Assembly: GCA_021841795.1 (NCBI GenBank)
Contig: JAKCDN010000235.1
Location: 1-5,202, forward strand
Source: Acidobacteriota bacterium
Lineage (GTDB): Bacteria > Acidobacteriota > Terriglobia > Terriglobales > Acidobacteriaceae
Direction of reading: 5' to 3'
DNA: 5,202 nucleotides
This document shows, one piece after another, positions 1-5,202 of the stretch; position 1 is the first letter of the stretch; every line of letters starts with the position of its first letter. The position numbers were made by a program, and so were the translations under genes. The notes beneath the pieces are model-generated. The model searched no databases and was not told where the DNA came from. It was given only the letters and a program-made list of their open reading frames with translations.

Positions 1-425
1 GCGGGTGGAACGCCGCCGCCGGAGCTGCCAACCGTCGCCGTGAACGTAACGCCTTGGCCCACCGTCGAGGGGTTGGTGCTGGAGGTGAGGTTGATCGCTG
101 TGCCTTCCAGCACAGTCTCAACCAGCGCCGGAGCGGATGTGCTGGCCATGTGCGCCGGATCGCTGCTGCGATCGTAGGCCGCTGTGATGGAGTGCACGCC
201 CACGGCCAGCGTGGATAGGGTGAATGCTGCCGTGCCCGCGGCGTTCAGCGGCAGGCCGGAGACAAGCGTGGTGGTGCTGCCGCTGAAGCTGTCGGAGATG
301 CTCACCGTCCCGGTCAGGCTGCCGGTGCCGGGCGCGGCGTTTACCGTGACCGTAAAAGTGACGCCTTGCCCGAATCCGGCAGGATCGAGGCTTGAAACCA
401 CGGTGGTCGTGGTGGAAGAGATAGG
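1..425 (-). repeat. Tandem bacterial Ig-like domains, second one cut by the edge
   Basis: Residues 656-762 form a Thr/Ser-rich β-sandwich. It has the openers SSTTTTVVSS and GQGVTFTVTV, a middle GTVSISD, and the late strands FTLSTLAVGVHSITAAYDRS, which is the Big_3_5 pattern. The next unit starts with GTAINLTSSTNPS and repeats GQGVTFTATV. The shared GQGVTFT lies at 351-371 and again at 39-59, so the repeat unit is 312 bases (104 residues). More copies probably follow beyond the left edge. These domains usually act as stalks or spacers in surface proteins. Confidence 0.82.
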
Positions 426-2390
426 CGCTGCCGTGCCCACAAGTTCGATGGCCAGCGGCGAGCCGGGCGTCGCGATGCCGCCCGGTGTATCGGTTGTTAC
501 GTCGATGACGGGAGTCTCCGCGGTATTGCCGCCCAGCGCGGGCGTGGTTGCCGCCGGAGCAAAGACCGCGCCCACCGCGCAGTCCGCGTCCACAGCCAGC
601 AGTTCGCCGCCGCTGCAGGAGTCGGCGACGGTGGCATCGGCCTGCGCGTTCACGCCGGCTGCGATGGCGGCGAGATCGAGCGCGGCATTGCCGTCGTTCT
701 CAACCATCTGGGTTTGTGTGGCTGAAACCTCGGTCTGGCGGACCGGCGTGGGGAAATCGAGGACCGCGGAGTTTCCCGTCACCTCCTGCACCACCATGTC
801 CAGCGTGTCGGCGATGTAAAGATTGCCCCTGCCGTCAAGATAAAGCCCCGTGGGGCCGTAAAGCGTCTGGGCCATGAACTGCTGGTTGAAATAGAAGCTG
901 CCGCACGTGTTCTGCACCAGGGTAGAGATAAGACCGCTGATCGCATTCACCTTGCGGATGGCGCCGTTCTGGGTCTCGGCGATGTAGACATTGCCCGCGG
1001 CGTCAACCGCCACGCCGGAAGGAGACCACACCGTGGCTGTCACGGCATCGGCCGGCGTTGCCGTGCAGGAGGTGAAGCCGGTCGTCCCGTTGCCGGCAAA
1101 GGTGACAATATTGCTGCTCGGGGTCACAGCGCCGGCCGTGGCGACGACCTTGCGGACGCGGTTGTTGCCCGCGTCGGGAATATAGAGATTGCCGGATGCG
1201 TCAAAGGCCGCGGCGAAGGGATGGTTGAGCACGGCGCTGTCGGCGGGGCAGCCGTCACCCACCGGATCGCTCGCGCCGTTGCAGACCGTACCGGAGGCGT
1301 TCCCGGCCAGGGCCGTAATCGTTCCCGTGGCGGAGTTGACCACGCGGACCAGGTTGTTGCCCGTGTCGGCAATGTAGAGGTTGCCGCTGCCGTCCAGCGT
1401 CACCCCCTGTGGCTGGTTGAGCCGCGACAGCACGGCGGGGCAGCCGTCGCCCACCGCGTCGCCGGGGCTGGCGCACAGTTGGCCGCCGGGGTTGCCGGCT
1501 ACGGTTGCGATGGCTCCAGTAGCCGCGTCGATGCGGCGGATCGCATTGTTGCCGATGTCGGCGATGAAGAGGTTGCCTGCGCCGTCCAGAGCCACGTAGC
1601 CGGGATCGTTGACTGCCGCGTCCGCCGCCGGGCCGCCATTTCCCCCGTAACCCGGAGCGCCGTTGCCGGCGATGGTCGAGATGATGCCCGCCCCCGCGCA
1701 CGACGTTCCCTGAATGGTGGGCGTGGTGGCGGTGCCGCACACCATGCGTACGCGCTGGTGTCCGGAGTCGGCGATGTATAGATTCCCCGCGCCATCCATA
1801 GCTGCCGCGCCGGGCAGGTAAAGATCGGCCAGCGTGGCCTGCCCGCCGTCGCCCACTCCGGTGTAGAGCCCCAGCTGTCCGGCCACGGGAATCGTGTTGC
1901 CCGCGACGAGAACGCCCAGGCCCCCGGCGCCGGTTCCGGAGAGATAGGCAGTGCCCAGAACCGCGGTGACGCCGTTCACCTGGCCGAGGAGCACCACGGC
2001 TCCGAGGCGCGGACCCGGCGCCGCGGGCCTGAAAAGCACGGATTGAACACATGCGTCGCCGGGGCCCGAAAAGGTCTTTGTACCGCAGGTGGACGCGCCT
2101 CCGCCCACGATGAACTCTCCGTTTGCCGCTCCCCATGTGAGCACTTTAACCCCGCTCACCCCGCCCGCGGCCGTGGCCGTCACCGTCACCCCCTGGCTGC
2201 CTGAAGCGGTACCCAGCGGTTGCGCGCCGAACTGCGCCTTTGCGGCGGCCGTGGTCAGCAGCAGCGCGCATCCGCACGCGACAACGGCGCCAATCGCACC
2301 CCGCGCGGAATGGCGCCATGGGCGCGCACGCGCAGCTCGGCCGGACTTCCCGCCTTGAACATCGCTGTTGTCAACGGCCAGACCATCCAT
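1..2390 (-). CDS. Secreted NHL-repeat β-propeller protein with ASH-like and Ig-like domains (3' end outside window)
   Basis: The minus-strand frame is open from the ATG at 2390 to the window edge, giving 796 residues without a stop. Residues 1-52 look like a Sec signal peptide. Residues 53-155 resemble an ASH/choice-of-anchor-D β-sandwich, with VLFRPAAPGPRLG followed by LSGTGAG. Residues 193-537 hold six NHL-type blades built on GNLYIADxGNNxVRxV. Residues 540-655 are a second ASH-like domain ending in ELVGTAA. Residues 656-762 form an Ig-like domain (Big_3_5 type), and a second starts at about 764. The mature part is rich in Gly, Ala, Thr and Val, with few charged residues and 12 cysteines. 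Such proteins are common in Acidobacteriota and are thought to be extracellular or surface proteins that bind partners. No enzyme motif is visible, and substrate and partner are unknown. A C-terminal anchor or sorting signal would lie outside the window. The start is favoured because an SD-like GGAG lies 7 bases upstream and the signal peptide follows; the frame stays open further upstream, so a longer N-terminus is not excluded. Confidence 0.9.
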   Translation of the reverse strand, partial: MDGLAVDNSDVQGGKSGRAARARPWRHSARGAIGAVVACGCALLLTTAAAKAQFGAQPLGTASGSQGVTVTATAAGGVSGVKVLTWGAANGEFIVGGGASTCGTKTFSGPGDACVQSVLFRPAAPGPRLGAVVLLGQVNGVTAVLGTAYLSGTGAGGLGVLVAGNTIPVAGQLGLYTGVGDGGQATLADLYLPGAAAMDGAGNLYIADSGHQRVRMVCGTATTPTIQGTSCAGAGIISTIAGNGAPGYGGNGGPAADAAVNDPGYVALDGAGNLFIADIGNNAIRRIDAATGAIATVAGNPGGQLCASPGDAVGDGCPAVLSRLNQPQGVTLDGSGNLYIADTGNNLVRVVNSATGTITALAGNASGTVCNGASDPVGDGCPADSAVLNHPFAAAFDASGNLYIPDAGNNRVRKVVATAGAVTPSSNIVTFAGNGTTGFTSCTATPADAVTATVWSPSGVAVDAAGNVYIAETQNGAIRKVNAISGLISTLVQNTCGSFYFNQQFMAQTLYGPTGLYLDGRGNLYIADTLDMVVQEVTGNSAVLDFPTPVRQTEVSATQTQMVENDGNAALDLAAIAAGVNAQADATVADSCSGGELLAVDADCAVGAVFAPAATTPALGGNTAETPVIDVTTDTPGGIATPGSPLAIELVGTAAPISSTTTTVVSSLDPAGFGQGVTFTVTVNAAPGTGSLTGTVSISDSFSGSTTTLVSGLPLNAAGTAAFTLSTLAVGVHSITAAYDRSSDPAHMASTSAPALVETVLEGTAINLTSSTNPSTVGQGVTFTATVGSSGGGVPP
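780..1814 (-). repeat. Six NHL blade repeats (coding, irregular period 168-210 bases)
   Basis: The same coding block recurs six times. On the plus strand it reads roughly gtcggcgatgtagag and starts at 807, 975, 1173, 1365, 1557 and 1767. On the coding strand it encodes the LYIADxG core of each blade. Spacings are 168, 198, 192, 192 and 210 bases, all multiples of three. Blade cores at about residues 193-216, 266-288, 329-352, 393-416, 459-482 and 515-537 carry D-x-x-GN-[LV]-[YF]-I-[AP]-[DE]. Most end in the basic VR.V or IR.[VI] strand. The blade at 515-537 is degenerate, with DMVVQEV. Six blades would close a six-bladed propeller, the usual NHL count. Confidence 0.88.
2235..2390 (-). other. 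Sec-type signal peptide of the propeller protein
   Basis: These bases encode residues 1-52. A basic n-region of about 31 residues with several Arg (for example RAARARPWRHSAR) is followed by a hydrophobic core, AIGAVVACGCALLL, and an AKA|QF site that fits signal peptidase I cleavage after residue 52. There is no twin-arginine pair. The two core cysteines (39 and 41) do not sit in a lipobox with a suitable following residue, so Sec export of a non-lipidated protein is the best reading. The n-region is longer than usual. Confidence 0.75.
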
Positions 2391-2397
2391 CTCCGCG

Positions 2398-2401
2398 CTC
2401 C
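2398..2401 (-). promoter_or_regulatory. Ribosome binding site of the propeller gene
   Basis: GGAG on the minus strand lies seven bases before the ATG at 2390, with a second purine block (GAGGGAG) at 2404-2410. This supports the chosen start over an in-frame ATG at 2564, which would add 58 residues ahead of the signal peptide. Confidence 0.5.
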
Positions 2402-2662
2402 AGCTCCCTCGCGCCCGGCCCGCTGCATGGAAAGCAATGGGCGGCCGTGCCGCCGGTTTGGCCGCGGTCGGCGCGCACGGAAAGGTGCAACTGCCGGTCC
2501 GGAAACGGAAGCAAAAGGTTAGGCGATTCTCATGGTGCAGCACGTCCGCGCGCAGTGCCCTCATCCGCTCCGCGCCGTTGCGTTCGCTGGCCGCGGAGGT
2601 TCTGGTGCGCGGGTCACCGGCCAGGCAGGCAAACCCGCGCAAGCTGCCGGTCCAAGTAAACT

Positions 2663-2668
2663 GAAAGG
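2663..2668 (+). promoter_or_regulatory. Weak Shine-Dalgarno-like site of hisS
   Basis: GAAAGG ends only two bases before the ATG at 2671, which is closer than the usual spacing of 5-9. A GTG at 2668 is in frame and overlaps this site, but starting there would add only one residue and use up the site. The ATG gives MATLKAVRGTRDLLP, which lines up with the known N-terminus of bacterial HisRS. Confidence 0.4.
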
Positions 2669-2670
2669 TG

Positions 2671-3990
2671 ATGGCCACTCTAAAAGCTGTGCGCGGGACG
2701 CGGGATCTGCTCCCCGCGGAGACCGAGCTGTGGAACCGCATTGAGGCAACTGCGCGAAACGTCTTTGCCCGCTACCGCTTCGGCGAAATTCGCACGCCCC
2801 TTTTTGAAGACACTGCGCTCTTTGCCCGCGGCGTGGGCGAAGAGACCGACATCGTGTCGAAAGAGATGTACACGTGGGAAGACCGGGCGCGCGCGCAGAG
2901 TGAGAAACCGCAGTCGCTCACCCTCCGCCCCGAGAATACGGCCGGTGTCGTCCGCGCCTACATCGAGCACAAGCTGGGCGAAACCGGACAATTGCAGAAG
3001 CTCTACTACATCGGCCCGCAGTTCCGCCGCGAGCGGCCGCAGAAGGGCCGCTACCGGCAGTTCTGGCAGATCGGCGCCGAAGTCATCGGACCGCCGTCGG
3101 CAGGCAGCGAATCGCCCGTGCGCGACGCCGAGATCCTTGAGATGCTCGCCACGCTGCTCGATGAATTGCACATCGAGGGCTGGACGCTGGAGCTGAACTC
3201 CGTCGGCTCGGCCGCGGATCGCGAGCGATACAACGAGGTTCTCCGCCAGGCTCTCGTTCAGGTCCAGGAAAAGATGTGCGCCGATTGCCAACGCCGCGCC
3301 GTCACCAATCCGCTGCGTGTGCTGGACTGCAAGGTTCCCGAAGACCAGCCGATCATCGATGCGCTGCCGAAGATCACCGCTTCGCTCGACCAGGAATCGA
3401 AGGATCACTTTGCCCAGGTGACTGCGGCCCTCGATGCCGCTGGCGTTCCCTACAGGCTGAATCCCCGCCTCGTCCGCGGCCTCGACTACTACACGCGGAC
3501 GACCTTCGAGTTCACGCACGGCGGCCTGGGCGCGCAGAATGCGCTGCTCGGCGGCGGACGCTATGACGGCCTCAGCGAGGCCATCGGCGGACCGAAGGCG
3601 CCGGGCATCGGCTTTGCCATTGGCCTGGACCGGCTGGTGCTCACGCTGCAAGCCGCGCAAGCGAACCAGGACTTCGCCCTATCAAAGGGAAAGGTTGATG
3701 TTTATATTGCGCCGATGGCCGACGCGAAAAACGCCGCCCGGCTCGGGGCGATGAATGCTGCCGCCCTGGTCCTGGCGCGGGCGCTGCGCCGCGCGGGGCT
3801 CAGCGCGGAATTGGGCGATGCGAGCTTTCGCTTGAAGAAGTCTTTCGAGGCCGCCGACAAGGCAGCGCGGCGCATCGTCATTCTGGGCGAGGATGAACTT
3901 GATTCGGGCGTTTTGACCGTGAAGGATTTCTCGACGGGCGAGCAGAAAAAGATTCCGCGCGGAGAGCTGGCGGCGCACCTTCGATCCTGA
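2671..3990 (+). CDS. hisS: Histidyl-tRNA synthetase
   Basis: This cytoplasmic class II aminoacyl-tRNA synthetase charges tRNA-His with histidine using ATP, normally as a homodimer. The protein is 439 aa, close to the usual bacterial length (E. coli about 424). The N-terminal VRGTRDLLP is the HisRS start signature. The motif 1 region spans about residues 39-72 and TLRPENT is at 84-90. Motif 2 at 112-131 includes FRRERPQKGRYRQF. The HisA signature RGLDYYTRT begins at R269, the equivalent of catalytic Arg259 in E. coli. HisB GGGRYDGL is at 294-301, and motif 3 GIGFAIGLDRL at 312-322 ends with R321 in its usual place. The insertion domain holds C203-x-x-C206 and LDC220, seen in many bacterial HisRS. 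The anticodon-binding domain is roughly residues 340-430. All catalytic signatures are present, so the gene looks intact. It ends with TGA and is followed by a terminator-like hairpin and then aspS, a frequent bacterial neighbour. Confidence 0.98.
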   Translation: MATLKAVRGTRDLLPAETELWNRIEATARNVFARYRFGEIRTPLFEDTALFARGVGEETDIVSKEMYTWEDRARAQSEKPQSLTLRPENTAGVVRAYIEHKLGETGQLQKLYYIGPQFRRERPQKGRYRQFWQIGAEVIGPPSAGSESPVRDAEILEMLATLLDELHIEGWTLELNSVGSAADRERYNEVLRQALVQVQEKMCADCQRRAVTNPLRVLDCKVPEDQPIIDALPKITASLDQESKDHFAQVTAALDAAGVPYRLNPRLVRGLDYYTRTTFEFTHGGLGAQNALLGGGRYDGLSEAIGGPKAPGIGFAIGLDRLVLTLQAAQANQDFALSKGKVDVYIAPMADAKNAARLGAMNAAALVLARALRRAGLSAELGDASFRLKKSFEAADKAARRIVILGEDELDSGVLTVKDFSTGEQKKIPRGELAAHLRS

Positions 3991-4004
3991 CCGAAAGGGA
4001 TTGC

Positions 4005-4025
4005 GGCCGGCCAATCCGCCGGTTT
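4005..4025 (+). terminator. Possible weak intrinsic terminator after hisS
   Basis: Fourteen bases after the hisS stop, CCGGC (4007-4011) pairs with GCCGG (4018-4022) around a six-base loop. Two G-T pairs (4005-4006 with 4023-4024) extend it, and the T-tract is only three long (4023-4025). The position is right, but the short T-tract makes termination uncertain. The loop bases can instead pair with GGATTG at 3998-4003. Confidence 0.35.
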
Positions 4026-4151
4026 GGCGATCCCGTCGCGGTCGAAGCGCCAGGCTGCCATCGCGCCCTCCTTGATGAGCCGTCATGGCGCGAAGCGAAT
4101 CGGGAAGAAAGAGCGAACGCAGCCGCTTCCACGGCCGCAAATCCATTCCAT

Positions 4152-4157
4152 TACAAT
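4152..4157 (+). promoter_or_regulatory. Candidate -10 element of aspS
   Basis: TACAAT differs from TATAAT at one position and stands out in GC-rich surroundings. It ends nine bases before the aspS ATG, so transcription would begin about two or three bases before the start codon. No good -35 box is seen at 16-19 bases upstream. No SD sequence precedes the ATG, only AAAAGA. The rest of the 176-base spacer after hisS holds no recognisable gene. Confidence 0.4.
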
Positions 4158-4166
4158 GAAAAGACG

Positions 4167-5202
4167 ATGTCTCTTGATTTTCTAGGCAACCTCGAACGCA
4201 CCAACATGTGCGGCACACTGCGCGCCGCCGACCAGGGCAGGCAAGTGGTTCTGATGGGCTGGGTGAACCGGCGCCGCGACCACGGCAACCTGATCTTCCT
4301 CGACCTGCGCGACCGCTCGGGCATCGCGCAGATCGTGCTCGACGCCGAGCTCTGCCCTGACGGTCACAAAAAGGGCGAGCAGGTGCGGCCGGAGTACGTC
4401 GTCGCCGCCGTGGGCAAGGTTCGCCTGCGCGACCGGGATGCCATCAACCCCAAGATGGAGACCGGCGAGATCGAGATCGAGGCCACCCAGCTGCGCGTCT
4501 TGAACGACACGCGCCTGGCGCCGTTTTCGCCTGCCGAAGAGGCCATTCAGAACGAGGAAGTCCGGCTCAAGTACCGCTACGTGGACCTGCGCCGCGCCGA
4601 AATGCAGCGTAACTTCCACCTCCGCCACCAGATCACGCTGGCCATCCGCGACAACCTGAGCCAGCAGGGCTTTCTTGAGATCGAAACCCCCATCCTCACC
4701 AAGTCCACCCCCGAGGGCGCGCGCGATTTTCTCGTTCCCTCGCGCGTGCATCCGGGCGAGTTCTTTGCGTTGCCCCAGTCGCCGCAGATCTTCAAGCAGA
4801 TCCTCATGATCTCCGGCTTCGACCGCTACTTCCAGATCGCCCGCTGCTTCCGCGACGAGGACCTTCGCGCCGACCGCCAGCTTGAATTTACGCAGGTCGA
4901 TCTGGAGATCAGCTTCCCCCGCCAGGAGACCGTCTTTGGCGTGGTCGAGCAGTTTATGAAGGCGGGCTTTGCCGCTGCCGGCGTGGACCTGCCGATTCCT
5001 TTTCCACGCATCAGCTACGACGAATCGATGCGCCAGTACGGCACCGACAAGCCCGACCTGCGTCTGCCCGGCCTCGCCGATGTGCGCGCCGCCTTTGCCG
5101 ACGAGATGCTGGCCACCCTGCAGATCGATCCGGCGCTGCCCATCGTCGCACTGCGCATTCCCGGGGTGGGCGAGCTCAGTCGCAAGGAGCGCGAAGATAA
5201 CC
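4167..5202 (+). CDS. aspS: Aspartyl-tRNA synthetase, bacterial type (3' end outside window)
   Basis: This class IIb synthetase attaches aspartate to tRNA-Asp in the cytoplasm. The first 345 residues are visible; bacterial AspRS is usually about 590 aa, so roughly 40% is missing. The N-terminal OB-fold anticodon-binding domain (about 14-115) carries GWVNRRRDHGNLIFLDLRD at 31-49. The hinge has RLKYRYVDLRR at 133-143. Motif 1, GFLEIETPILTKSTPEGARD, is at 168-187, followed by LVPSRVHPGEFFALPQSPQ. QSPQIFKQ at 204-211 belongs to the aspartate/ATP site. Motif 2, RCFRDEDLRADRQLEFTQ, is at 226-243. YGTDKPDLR at 291-299 leads into the GAD insertion domain that marks bacterial AspRS; motif 3 lies beyond the window. 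H39 matches the residue found in non-discriminating AspRS, which also charges tRNA-Asn. The ATG at 4167 is the first Met after a long open stretch; Met14 just before CGTL is an alternative start, but the upstream residues look native. Confidence 0.97.
   Translation, partial: MSLDFLGNLERTNMCGTLRAADQGRQVVLMGWVNRRRDHGNLIFLDLRDRSGIAQIVLDAELCPDGHKKGEQVRPEYVVAAVGKVRLRDRDAINPKMETGEIEIEATQLRVLNDTRLAPFSPAEEAIQNEEVRLKYRYVDLRRAEMQRNFHLRHQITLAIRDNLSQQGFLEIETPILTKSTPEGARDFLVPSRVHPGEFFALPQSPQIFKQILMISGFDRYFQIARCFRDEDLRADRQLEFTQVDLEISFPRQETVFGVVEQFMKAGFAAAGVDLPIPFPRISYDESMRQYGTDKPDLRLPGLADVRAAFADEMLATLQIDPALPIVALRIPGVGELSRKEREDN

Larger units (their letters stand above)
2391..2670. other. Divergent intergenic spacer between the propeller gene and hisS
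   Basis: These 280 bases separate two gene starts that face away from each other, so the promoters of both should lie here. Several frames are open by chance because of the GC content, but none gives a recognisable protein. I see no strong -35/-10 pair. The best hexamer for hisS is TAAACT at 2657-2662, very close to its ATG. No RNA gene, riboswitch or convincing hairpin was recognised. Confidence 0.6.

Noticed and set aside
184..819. Plus-strand open frame of 211 codons
   Set aside because: It is antisense to the propeller gene. The Val/Ala/Ser-rich sequence has no recognisable domain and no convincing ribosome binding site.
807..1781. Regularly spaced similar blocks that could suggest a CRISPR array or intergenic repeats
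   Set aside because: The spacing of 168-210 bases is far too long for CRISPR, the copies are imperfect, and all keep one reading frame that encodes NHL blade cores.
1255..2136. Open frame of 293 codons on the minus strand, very rich in Arg and Gly
   Set aside because: It overlaps the propeller gene on the same strand in another frame. Its composition is that of a frame-shifted GC-rich coding region, with no domain, while the other frame gives signal peptide, NHL and Ig domains.
2680..3660. Minus-strand open frame of 326 codons
   Set aside because: It lies wholly antisense to hisS, whose identity is certain. Long antisense frames are common opposite GC-rich genes.
3991..4166. Possible T-box or other riboswitch leader before aspS
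   Set aside because: No T-box sequence, specifier loop or conserved aptamer could be recognised, and the spacer is short.
4155..4169. ATG at 4156 as an alternative aspS start
   Set aside because: It is 11 bases upstream of the ATG at 4167 and therefore out of frame with the AspRS coding sequence.
4182..4751. Minus-strand open frame of 189 codons
   Set aside because: It is antisense to the conserved N-terminal half of aspS and shows no family features.

Overview
The window is GC-rich bacterial chromosome. The most likely source is an acidobacterium (Acidobacteriota, class Terriglobia or a relative). This is inferred from the secreted protein, whose order (Sec signal, ASH-like β-sandwich, NHL propeller, Ig-like repeats) is typical of that phylum, and from the general look of the AspRS N-terminus. 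No rRNA or other phylogenetic marker is present, so the assignment is tentative.

Layout: (1) Positions 1-2390, minus strand: the first 796 codons of a large exported protein whose 3' end lies beyond the left edge. It has a signal peptide, an ASH/choice-of-anchor-D-like domain, six NHL blades, a second ASH-like domain, one full Ig-like domain and the start of another. (2) Positions 2391-2670: a noncoding divergent spacer. (3) Positions 2671-3990, plus strand: complete hisS, histidyl-tRNA synthetase, 439 aa. (4) Positions 3991-4166: a 176-base spacer with a terminator-like hairpin just after hisS and a -10-like hexamer just before the next gene. (5) Positions 4167-5202, plus strand: the first 345 codons of aspS, aspartyl-tRNA synthetase, cut by the right edge.

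hisS and aspS are both class II aminoacyl-tRNA synthetases, lie in the same direction and serve translation in the cytoplasm. The spacer between them suggests they need not share one transcript. The divergent propeller protein acts outside the cytoplasm and has no visible functional link to them.

I found no mobile element, CRISPR array, tRNA or rRNA gene, and no clear undescribed system. The points most worth checking are the disulfide-like cysteine pairing in the propeller protein, the non-discriminating-type histidine in AspRS, possible leaderless starts of hisS and aspS, and two mutually exclusive hairpins after hisS.
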